Shown here: positions 11,750 through 21,550 of the stretch, one piece after another
Position numbering within the stretch: position 1 is the first letter of the stretch
Layout: the number at the start of each line of letters is the position of its first letter
Assembly (NCBI RefSeq): GCF_963678635.1
Contig: NC_087067.1
Span: 45,518,515 to 45,582,514, forward strand
Length of the DNA stretch: 64,000 bases
From: Symsagittifera roscoffensis
Taxonomy: Eukaryota > Xenacoelomorpha > Acoela > Convolutidae
Direction of reading: 5' to 3'
Made by a program: the position numbers and the translations under genes
Notes under the pieces: generated by a model
Told to the model about the DNA's origin: nothing
The model's input: the letters and a program-made list of their open reading frames with translations, nothing else
Databases searched by the model: none

Positions 11750-13660
11750 AAAGAGGAAGGTGAAGTATTGATTAGAAAAATCAAAAAGTTTCTAGATAGT
11801 GAAGATTACTTGAGGTTTATTCAAAAAACTTTACGGCGAGAGTTTAATAGGTGCAGAGCAAAATGATCGTCTCTGCCATTATCAATATACTGCATAAAAA
11901 TCTAATGAAAGAAAAAAAACAGGAAATACCGAAGATGAAAAAGTAAAAACGGATTCAGCAGGCCTATGGAAAACTAAGTTTTATTGAAACACAATTTGGT
12001 GCTAGTTATGGTGTTTGCGATGCAAAATGATTGTTACTGCAGTAATGAAAATTACTTCAAAACTGAAGTAAATGAATAGAATAGAGCGAAGTTCTCAAGA
12101 GAAAAACAAAAAACAGATAAAAGTGAAAATAAATTTGATTCAAAAGACTGTAAGGAATTAAAAATTTTCCAAAAAAACTCAGAGAACAATTAATAAAACT
12201 TTGCAAAAAAGTTGCTGCTGCAAAAAAAGAGTGGGAGTAATTCAATTTTCTTTAGGAAAATTACGGTGTAGAATTCAATACATGTTATGCAATTGATTTT
12301 TTTGCAATGATTAAAAAACATCATATGAAACTCAAGTACAAAAAAAAGGACGTGAAATAATGAAAAACTGGCGGATCAAGATGGTTCAGAAACTTTTTGA
12401 GGTTCAATGAACCAATTTTAGGAAGATAATTGAGTAGAATTTTCTCAGAAGTTATTGTAACTTCAACAGAAGGCCTAAAAATGTCTGAAAAACATAGATC
12501 CCGAAAAAATGAAGTAAAAAAAGCAGAAGATAGAGGAGAGAAAACATGACAATTTTTTGTGAAAACATGAAAACAGTATTACAATGACAATAACACGTCC
12601 TAAAAAACTAAAGCAACAAGAAACAAAGAAACGTGAAGTGCTGAAAAAAAAACGGATCAGCATGTTTTAGGGAAAATATCAAAAACTAGACAATAGAGAT
12701 TTGGGAATAATTGTTCCGACCATTGAAAATGAGGAGGAACCCTGGATTCAGGTATGCTTTGGTTTTTTGAGTTCCACGCGAAATCAGCTACCACAAACAA
12801 TCATCGGACAGGGTTGAGTGATATATCAAATTAAAGCCCTTGTAGTCGTGATTCGAACGCGACACTGAAAAATTTCAAAAGTGCCGAGAAAAATCGGTTT
12901 TTCATTTATTTTATTAGTCATTTTTCTTCAAAAAATGTTTTTCAAATGAATTATTTCAGGGTCTCAAATATGCCTAAATTATATTTTTTTTGTTCAGATT
13001 TTTTATCAGAACATGCAGGAAAAAATGACACCAATTTGGAAAACATTTTGCTATATTTTTAAGACTGTGATCGGAATATTCTGTGCTACTTGCACAGCAA
13101 CCGGCTATCTTTATTGATCTTCAAAAAATTTTTGTAGGGTGAGCTTGAAATACGTTACTTAAATTGATAAGATTGCAATAAACACTGAAAATTTTAATAA
13201 TCGAGTATTGAAGTAAAAAAACCGGATCAAAAAGGGGACATTTTAGGGGGAGATTTAAATAATGGAACGTACTGAAGAAAAAACCACAAAGATAACGAAG
13301 AAAATGTTGGGGAGTTGTGTCAATCACAATCTAAGTAGCAAAAAAAACGTGACGTACTAAAGAGAAAGATTGCAAACAGATCAACTAAACTTTAGGAGAA
13401 CTTTTAGGCTTTTAGGTCAAAAGTTTTGAGGTCTATAGGGGAAAAATATGAACTTTCGACAAAATTATTGTCACTACATTTATCAAGAAACTCAGAAAAC
13501 TAAAGTAACAAGAAAAAATTTAGGCAAATAGTTAAGCAAAATCAAGGAAAAAGATCGCTACTGCATTAATGAAGCATTGTTTTAAGAACCTTAAGTTTCG
13601 AATAAAAAATTGCATAGCAATATTAAGCGATTGAAGATAAAAATTTAAAACTGATCATGT
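11750..13660. repeat. Degenerate A-rich repeat field
   Basis: Diverged blocks recur without regular phase: GATCGCTACTGCATTAATGAA-like words at about 11864, 12028 and 13553 (also 6388), GTGAAGTACTGAAAAAAAACGGATCA-like blocks near 12345, 12630, 13210 and 13350, and GGATCAAGATGGTTCAGAAA-like text at 12373 and 6068. They suggest an old tandem array or decayed copies of one element. A Helentron-like copy (12712-13109) is inserted in it. No coding sequence is supported. Confidence 0.4.
12712..13109 (+). mobile_element. Helentron/HINE-like short element, copy B
   Basis: It begins with TGTTCCGACCATTGAAAATG like copy A and ends with a diverged inverted copy (TGATCGGAATA, 13067-13077) followed by the hairpin CTGTGC-TACTT-GCACAG (13081-13097) and the tail CAACCGGCTATC. 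The internal similarity to copy A is clear but the copy is shorter (about 400 against 640 bp). Non-coding. Confidence 0.45.
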
Positions 13661-13825
13661 GAAATTTTATAATTGATTTTTTTTCCATATATAACATTAA
13701 TTAAATAGTTATCCCAAAATAATTTTAATGCAAAAAACAACAGTTTTTTATTTAAGTAGGTAAGGAAAAAGGAAAATGCGATGAGAAAAACCGAACGTTG
13801 TTCAAGCAAATGAGTACTTGAGATT

Positions 13826-14025
13826 NNNNNNNNNNNNNNNNNNNNNNNNNNNNNNNNNNNNNNNNNNNNNNNNNNNNNNNNNNNNNNNNNNNNNNNNNNN
13901 NNNNNNNNNNNNNNNNNNNNNNNNNNNNNNNNNNNNNNNNNNNNNNNNNNNNNNNNNNNNNNNNNNNNNNNNNNNNNNNNNNNNNNNNNNNNNNNNNNNN
14001 NNNNNNNNNNNNNNNNNNNNNNNNN
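13826..14025. other. Assembly gap (200 N)
   Basis: Exactly 200 N, which is likely a placeholder for an unknown distance. Frames that run through it have no meaning. The 5' part of the short element ending at 14262 may lie within it. Confidence 0.95.
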
Positions 14026-14221
14026 AATGTTGAGAGCGTAACGCAACTTATTTAGGTGTGGCGAGTTATCCCGGAACAAAATCGTTCTAAATTGAATTGA
14101 GGCTAGCTAATTGGTCGTATTAATTTTGTACGACTCAAAATTTTACACTTCGATATTTTCCAAAATGTTTAATTTTTCAATATATTTTTTCCTAAACACT
14201 ATTCGATATGAATTAAGGGAC

Positions 14222-14262
14222 AGTCGGAACATTCAGGGCTTTGCCCTGATATACGGGCAGTC
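14222..14262 (+). mobile_element. 3' terminus of a Helentron/HINE-like element, copy D
   Basis: AGTCGGAACATTCAGGGC is followed by TTT and GCCCTGA, then ATATACGGGCAGTCTTG. This is nearly identical to the 3' end of the copy at 8232-8771, with a two-base expansion after the hairpin. The 5' partner was not found and is probably in the assembly gap just upstream. Confidence 0.45.
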
Positions 14263-16137
14263 TTGTTTTATTTGAGAGCAATTTTTTTGTTATTGAGTGG
14301 TATTGCGAATGTAGATGGGCGTTGATGCAACAGTTATGAAACTTGCGGGAAAAATTTTCAGTTCCATGCTAAATTTGAGGCGAAAGCAAAAAAAAGGAAA
14401 ATAAGCTCAAATACGGTTTCACAAGTTTTTTATTATACAACATGTCATCACCTTTAGTGATAAATTGTATTGAAAACTGCCCCACTCATTCCAAAAAAAC
14501 TTCTGTTAAGATTATGCTTAATATTGAATAAAACATTTAGAACGCTTCTAGCCATTTTGAGACACTTTCTGAGCCGGACTGAAAAGCCACTGACGCATTA
14601 ACAGCACGGGAAAAATCGCTTGTTGATTATCCCAAATTGGTCATTTTGATGTTTTTTAAACCTTGATATTTTTGCGAGAAAACATCAATAGCATTTGAGA
14701 TGATAAAGAATTTGTCACAAATTTTCGCACTTCTTTTATCTGTACACCGGAACAAAAATATGCGATGGAAAAAAGATGCAAGCAAATGAAATTTTATTTA
14801 TGCAATCAAAAAACAAGCTGCTCCTCTCATTTTTAAAAAAAAATGTTTGTTTCTGATCTAAATTAGGGTCATTTTTTTCTCTAGAAATCCAACGTATACA
14901 GGCATTTCAAACAGCATCGGGATAAGCATGGCTTCAAAGTTAGTTTTGTTTTTTGTTTTTGTTCACAGGTCCGAATGAATTAACAATGACCGAAGAATGC
15001 CTTCAAATTACCGAAAAGGCTCGACAAAAATATAAAAAATTGTTTCATTTTTTCTATCCAAGGCTAACTAATAACATCCACGCCCTTGGTGAATCTTTTC
15101 CGAAATTGATTAAAATAAAACACTGATTCATCTATCGTTACACGGTGTACTACACTGATCGAATTTTCTATTTTTTTATTATGATTTTGTCAAACGACCT
15201 ACAATTTAGGCTGTTTTCGTTTTAAATTGGACCATGCCTGGAATCGGCAAAAATCAGAAAAATAAAATCAGAAGCCAGAATAGGTGGAATGGGAGTGTCT
15301 TTTGAGTAAATGGCTGCGGCGCATTTTTATTAGGATTTTCCAAGACTTTTACATCACAGGAGATCACAGCTTAAAAAGCTCTTAATCAACTTTTTTACGC
15401 CATTGTTAACTTCTTAAAGTGCCAAGAAAGAGCTTGATGATTGTTCTCGTCAGTCTTAGCTTTTTTCGTATTTCTGGAAAATTTATGTTTTGTAATTGTC
15501 ATTTTTACATAGGTTGAACACATGTTTCAACGCAGCTAGTCGATTTTTATAAATTAAAAGCTGCCATTTTAGTTCTCGTATTTGAATTTTGCACTTGAGT
15601 CATTTCAATTTTTCCAACACTTTCCTCTGAAAAATGATTTTTCTTGTAAAATTTTCCGCTTTTATTTGAATTCTTCCGAGTATTTTTGCGTCCAATTATT
15701 GCACGTCGAGCTGTATCTATTGCTTAAGAATGAAATCACCTTCACAAATAAACTGAAAGCACTTATGAAAAAGTACCCTACACGAAGAAGACAGACCTTC
15801 CGAGGGCGCGCACACTTTTGGGGTAGTAAGTTCCAACTTTTTGTTATTGGAATGAATGGGATATAATCCTCAGGTTTTTCAAAAAGCCAGGCCGATCTAC
15901 GTTTAAATAATCATACTTTCCGGCCCAAACTCGAAATAAACTTGTGCTTGATTCTGATTGGCTGAAACCAAATTTAAGCATCAGATACAATCATTTTATG
16001 TTTTTTTTCCAAATGCGAAGATTGCCAAAACAGATACTTTTTGGCTCAAAAAAAGCGATTACAAGTTCACAGCAAGACTTTTTGTATCAGGGCAAAAACT
16101 TGAATGCTCGGACTGCCTTTTAAGATCTATGGAGCAC
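14263..16137. other. Non-coding stretch, nothing recognised
   Basis: AT-rich sequence up to the 5' LTR. Two short plus-strand frames (15582-15866, 94 codons; 15958-16152, 64 codons) show no motif I know, and the second runs into the LTR, so I do not call them genes. Confidence 0.45.
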
Positions 16138-16547
16138 TGGAACCTGATCTAAACTACATTTTATGATTGGATAAATAAGATATTTTACCACTGTAAAGTA
16201 TTTAATACTAACCAATCATGATCCATCTAACTAACAACCCACTTATTTGTAAGTGCTGGAATTACTTGTAATTTCAGCACCAGAGAGATTTGAATTTAAC
16301 TTAGAAATTAGTTGACTCTCCAAGAAGACTTCAGCAACCGCAAGAAACCAGTATACCCTAGATCTATTGAGCCTAGCAGAGACTAGTTAAACACCCTGAG
16401 ACTAGATAGTATAAGAGTAAGATTAGGATCGGTATTAGACTAAGAAGTTGCACGAATCTATCCGGCCGAAAATAAGATAGCGTGACGAGCAGACGGTGTA
16501 CCCTATCCGAAATTACTCTATGAGTTAACCACCTCGGTTATAACTCA
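16138..16547 (+). repeat. 5' LTR
   Basis: 410 bp, TG...CA. It has inverted CCAAT boxes (TGATTGG near 16163 and CCAATCA near 16211). It also has a 12-bp stem GTGCTGGAATTA / TAATTTCAGCAC with a CTTG loop (16253-16280, one G-U pair), a candidate R-region structure. It differs from the 3' LTR at sites such as AAATAAGA/AAATTAGA, AATACTAACC/AATATTAACC and AACTTAGAA/AACTAAGAA. Confidence 0.92.
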
Positions 16548-16549
16548 TC

Positions 16550-16567
16550 TGGTGCGACCATAAGTCT
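16550..16567 (+). promoter_or_regulatory. Primer binding site
   Basis: TGGTGCGACCATAAGTCT starts two bases after the 5' LTR. TGG complements the universal CCA end of tRNAs, and the reverse complement of the longer stretch reads like a T-arm plus acceptor strand (GTTCGAG..GGTCGCACCA). I cannot assign the tRNA species. Confidence 0.65.
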
Positions 16568-17795
16568 CGAACAAGACCTTAATAGCTTAGAATTAACCAA
16601 AAATAGATTAAAATTTAGACAAAACATTTTTAAAATGTTATACGACGATAATTTAATCGAAATGTCTCTACGACTCAATAGATCAAAGCCAATATTCCGA
16701 ACGATAAGAGAACTACCCGGAATTGGAAGAAGACCTCGAACCAGAGACGACATACGACAAAATAGAAACTTACCAAATAGTTATATGATAGTACGGCAAA
16801 AGCTAACACAAACTTTTATATTTAGATTTTTATTAGCAATGAATTTAGATTTTCATTTGCAAACTTAAATCTTGAAGTCAATCTTCATGCTCATTTCAGG
16901 CGCTAAACAAAATATTAATATACAATAACGATTGATAAAAATATCTCAGATCGTTTTCCTAAAATTCTGCAGTATTATATAAAACATGTTTGGAAAATAT
17001 TTATTGAAAATCACAATAAAAATTAGTAGCATGACAATAAACTGTTAGTAATCATAAAATCATCAGTTGTCTCAGCTTCATCACCTAAAACATAACAGCA
17101 ATCATAAGCTCACTAATATCATTAAAACACTAATTCTTTTCTTAAACAAATTTAAACCATTTTAAACTTAAATTCACTTAATTTTAAAATCAGATCATCA
17201 AGGCTTATCCTTGGATCTTAATTCATTTTCTATTTAATTAAATTTTAAAACTTGATCATCAAGGCCTCTCCTTGGATCAAAAAGAACAATTTTGTTCTCC
17301 CCCACCCACTTAGTTAGTGTCTAACGACCTCAAACGTCGATTCACTATCCAACCCTTTCGCAAAACCCAAGACTAATAGAAATTTTTCAACAAAACTAAC
17401 CATTCAAATTAGGATAAACAGTGAAGAGCTTCGGTTATTCATCCTTCACTTGAACCCTCCTCTTATCAAGACCCAGGATATATCATAGACTTAGTAAGTT
17501 TAAAATAGTATCTAACGAACTACTCGCGTTCTAATTATACCTGAACCTTGTGGATCGATTTACTATTCTCCAACCCTTGAACACAATCACTACCCCTAAG
17601 TAAGATTAAGTAAGTTAACACCTTAGCTTATACTAGCCACGAGAAAGTAAAAATCATTCTTCGGAATTGAATTACTTTTCTCTCCAACCCTGAACAAATA
17701 GACCCAGGTTAAGCTAACCAAAAAATCGTAAGGACTAACAATTTAAGAAAATAGAATTCATCTAACAACTTTTTGCATCCGTCATCCTAAACCTT
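16568..17795 (+). other. Long leader of the LTR element
   Basis: About 1.2 kb between the PBS and the first clear ORF. It contains one 77-codon frame (16635-16868) of unknown worth, twin hairpins (17193-17278), and three loosely repeated blocks ending in CTCCAACCCT or TATCCAACCCT (near 17345, 17570 and 17690). Long structured leaders in retroelements commonly hold packaging and translation signals; that role is inferred here. Confidence 0.5.
17193..17278 (+). promoter_or_regulatory. Twin leader stem-loops
   Basis: Two 25-nt hairpins 61 bp apart: GATC-AT-CAAGG / loop / CCTTGGATC at 17193-17217 (loop CTTAT) and 17254-17278 (loop CCTCT). Each has a perfect 9-bp stem with the same two-base bulge. 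The stems are identical while the loops differ, which suggests conserved RNA structure such as a packaging or dimerisation signal (inference). Confidence 0.5.
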
Positions 17796-18263
17796 ATGTC
17801 ATTTAAAAATCTAGGAAACAAACAAACAATCGTTTTGCACAACTGTGAAATAGATAACAAAAAATACGACCTTGTAATCACACCTCACACACAAACAGTT
17901 GGATATATTAGAACAAAACGACAAACACTAAAAAGAAAAATAATAACTAAACAAAGACAAATAACACGAAAAAGATTTTCCAAAAATAGAAACGCATTCT
18001 CAGAATCAGAAGTCAGTAATTTAGACGAACTCTATAAATTAAAAGAATCTATAGATAAAAATTGCCCCATACACGATCAATTATATTTTTCTGACTCAGA
18101 AACAACATCAAATTCATCAAAAAGAGGAAAAAGACGAATAAAAAAGCAATATAAACACAAACCAGTACATTTATACAACTGGAATCAACCAATTAGACAC
18201 ATCGATAATTACCTATTAACAGTCATTAAACGAAAAAATGAGCCAAACACACACTCCAAGTGA
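17796..18263 (+). CDS. Small basic ORF upstream of gag, unknown function
   Basis: 155 codons from ATG. The protein is strongly basic (RTKRQTLKRKIITKQRQITRKRF near residues 39-61 and KRGKRRIKKQYKHK near 109-122), with a short Ser/acidic segment before the second basic block, so it may bind nucleic acid or enter the nucleus. No family is recognised. Its last 26 bases overlap the next ORF, which starts at 18238 in the +1 frame. The three frames before and including gag step 0, +1, +2, each overlapping the next by 17-26 bases. This may be overlapping gene order, a frameshifted precursor or indel damage. Base composition matches the rest of the element. Confidence 0.55.
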   Translation: MSFKNLGNKQTIVLHNCEIDNKKYDLVITPHTQTVGYIRTKRQTLKRKIITKQRQITRKRFSKNRNAFSESEVSNLDELYKLKESIDKNCPIHDQLYFSDSETTSNSSKRGKRRIKKQYKHKPVHLYNWNQPIRHIDNYLLTVIKRKNEPNTHSK

Positions 18264-18786
18264 AGATAGTCCAGATGATGACGATATCTTCCCCTTCCTC
18301 GTAGATGCACCCACTGATAGAGGACAGCATATACTTTGCAAGAATTTACTACTAAATTTATTTGAACCCGGAATCAGCCCATGTACAGCAGAGTTCCCCG
18401 ATGTAAAAATCAAAAGACAAATTATTGATCACTATCTGAAAGATATATGTAATTTAACACAACACTACGGAATCTACACCATAGAATTAACCTCACCAAA
18501 CCCGAATCACCGCAAATATGTAATTCAAACAGACGACCTTGATTTAGAATTTTCAAAAGTATTCTCAGAATACATAAAAAGCATACAATATCATAACTCA
18601 CAAAGAGCAAACTCCATATTCACTAATGAAGTTTTTGCCATAATATATAGTTATATCTCAATATTAGAGAACGAAATTCCAATCCCAAATGTCTCACCGA
18701 CAGAGACATCCAAACATATAAAGGTACGACATGAAATCACACTAATTTCAACTTTTCTACATATAATTAATGAAAAATTTCACTAA
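18238..18786 (+). CDS. Second ORF upstream of gag, unknown function
   Basis: 182 codons from ATG at 18238. The N-terminus is acidic (SPDDDDIFPFL) and the rest is predicted mixed helical (for example DLDLEFSKVFSEYIKSIQYH), with no signal peptide or metal-binding motif. It might be a matrix-like or other N-terminal Gag portion, but that is only a guess from position. It overlaps the preceding ORF by 26 bases and the gag frame, which has an ATG at 18770, by 17 bases. I recognise no homologue. Confidence 0.5.
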   Translation: MSQTHTPSEDSPDDDDIFPFLVDAPTDRGQHILCKNLLLNLFEPGISPCTAEFPDVKIKRQIIDHYLKDICNLTQHYGIYTIELTSPNPNHRKYVIQTDDLDLEFSKVFSEYIKSIQYHNSQRANSIFTNEVFAIIYSYISILENEIPIPNVSPTETSKHIKVRHEITLISTFLHIINEKFH

Positions 18787-21550
18787 AGATGATGTTTCAC
18801 AACATACAAAACATGACTTACAAAAAATTTTGGCACGGTTTATAATCGATTATTTCACACATAATATAGATTTAATTTCACAAGCAAGAAAAAATTTCAG
18901 ACCTCAAAATTCAAACGATGATACCGCCATCACATAACAGTCAGACTACGTTTGGGACCCCGAATGGTCTCATTATGCATTTATAAATATCCCACAATCA
19001 ATTGCAAGTCAAGCAATAAGTACAATATCTTATACCAGAGATTATGTAAGAGTAGTACCATTAACAATTGATGCAACACCATTAAACTACAATACATTTT
19101 TACCCGATACGCGAAATAACAGCTTAAACTCGACCGTCATACACAATGAAAACCTTAATGGAACTAGGAACCTCACTCAACAAGATATTCAAACACCATC
19201 ACACTTCATAAATGAAGAAATCGTACAAACAACAATAACTACACAACAAAGTATTTCACCAATACGTCCAAATTTAACAACACCAAGAAATACAAACACT
19301 TCACTAGCACAGGTAACATTACAGTCAACCGTTAAACCTTCGCTTGCTCCAAAATATTCACAAATGGATTACCAAACATATAGACCCATGACAATACCGT
19401 CGAAAACACGCAGAACATTCACAAGAAACAATTTTGCGGAACATAATTATAATTATACACATTCATCAAAAACAAACTATCCTCCACGAAATAATAATAA
19501 TAACCAAATCAGATCTCGATATTGGAATAATCCAATGGCAACAACCAATTCAGTAAATTTTCAGGCTAATCCACATCCTCCACAGGATTATAGTGAAAAT
19601 TACCCATTCTTTCAACAGAATAAAAATAAAAAACAAACAGCTCATCAAACGGATTACCTATCCTCTGATGATGATCATTTACAACCAGATATATTTGCAC
19701 CATATACCCAAGAATATCACGGACAAGGAATGCAGAAACCATATACACATCATAGAAATTTTTCTCCACACCAGATAGATACACAAAATCAACAACCAAT
19801 ACAAATGCAAAATCCAATTAATACACAATCTTTTCAACCAATTCAGCCACAAAACCCAATGATTACACACTCATATCAACCAACACAAATGCAAAATGAA
19901 ATACCACTTCCATATTATCTTCAACAACACGAAATAACAAAAAATCAACTTTCTAATTTTTCACAAATGCCAAATGCAGCAGAATCATTACAAATGACAA
20001 TGAATCCATACCTTATGGGTGGATCATCAATAACATCAAACAAACCATTAATGGTATTCACAGGAACAGACCCTGAATATTCTGTAGAAGATTATTTAAA
20101 TGCAGTAACAGCAAATTTAATTTTAAATATAGGACCTGAACCAATTAATACGCCACTACATCAAAATTGGATACATCGACGCACAGCGTTGATACAGACA
20201 ACCCTAGACGGCGCAGCCCAAAAATGGTTTTCAGTATTGCCTATAGAAATAAAATCAAATTGGAAGAGATTTACACAAGAATTTTCAAAAATGTTTGACT
20301 CCGAAAGAAACAAACAACAACAAAGAGTTTTATGTAATGAAATTCGCAGATTACCAAATGAAACCATCAAACAATTAGCAGTACGTTTTGAAACACTAGT
20401 TCGAAAAGCATACTCACTAAATACACACGACTACAAAAACACAAAAATGACAGAAATCTTAATGATGACCTTAACACCTCAATTAAGGAAAATAGCAATA
20501 AAAAAGAGAGCATCCCATCCCTCCTCAATTCGAGAGCCCGATTTAGATTTTCGAAAACTAGTAGACAAACTAGAGCAAGCAGAAATCACAATGAAACTTG
20601 AAGAAACAGAAAATCTGAAATTACAATATGTTAACCGAATTGAAACAAATACCACAAATATCAATAATATACAGGATTCAGACACAGACCTCGTTGAAAA
20701 AATCACTGAAATACTCAATATTTATGAAAAACACCCAAACTTTAAAGGCAAACCATCTTTCAAAAAATGGTGTAATTATTGCCGACGATACGGACATAGT
20801 ATTTCTGAATGTAGACAAAAACAACAGGACAATCAAAACAAACCTCAAAAATTTAAGGAACCAAATAAATCATTCTATCAGTACATGAAAAAAGATCAAA
20901 ATCTACCGAACAAAAATGTATATAGCAACAACAGTTCAGGAAAACCACTACCGAACAATACCAACTACACGAAAAATCAATCACCATATAACTCAAGTTA
21001 TAGAGGAAGATCACCAGAACGAAGAAATACACAAAATTCATCACAAAATCATTACAATAGACCAAATAGTCGAAATAACTACTCCAGATCAAATTCAAAT
21101 ACAACACAATTGGTTTCTAGATCTAATTCCCAATCAAGAAATAATTACTATCCAAACAATCAATCACGAAACTCATCATACAAAAGAAATAGAAACTACT
21201 CCAATAATCGGAATAGAAGTTATTCAAACAACCGAAACCAGAATTACCCGAACAATCGATCAAGGAATAACTCATATAATAGATCAAACTATAACAGACC
21301 AAACAATAATTATCAAAACAGATCACGAAATAATTCACAAAATCGAGATTCAAGTTATAATAATCGTTATAGAAATTATTCCCAATCACCACACAGGAAT
21401 AATAACCATTATAATAATTCTAACAATCGCCACAGAAGTAGTACACCTAAACATCAAAGAAATATTAATCAAGTACAATACAATCAAACCCAGAAACGAC
21501 ATCAGACCCCCCAGGTATTGATGACACAGGCAATAACGAACTACAACTAA
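18770..21550 (+). CDS. gag: gag polyprotein, interrupted by one in-frame TAA at 18935
   Basis: Structural protein expected to assemble the particle and bind RNA. One frame is open from ATG 18770 to 18934, meets TAA (18935-18937), then stays open to 21550. The next in-frame ATG is 19364, giving 728 residues. From 19364: a Gln/Asn/Pro-rich region, a capsid-like retrotransposon-gag region (about 220-390, including WIHRRTALIQTTLDGAAQKWF and FKKMFDSER-like text), one CCHC zinc knuckle CNYCRRYGHSISEC at about 470-483 (C-x2-C-x4-H-x4-C), then a 200-residue Arg/Ser/Asn-rich RNA-binding tail. The stop is followed by CAGTCA, matching the stop-CAR-YYA readthrough context. A simple CAA-to-TAA mutation is equally possible in this Gln-rich protein. 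Pol follows in the -1 frame with an 82-base overlap (21469-21550). Confidence 0.85.

Noticed and set aside
13645..14079. Open frames across 13645-14079
   Set aside because: They are made of N positions in the assembly gap.
21469..21550. A -1 slippery heptamer in the gag-pol overlap (AAACCCA near 21486, C6 at 21507-21512)
   Set aside because: Both lie in the pol phase, not the gag phase needed for X XXY YYZ slippage. The overlap is real but the signal is not identified.
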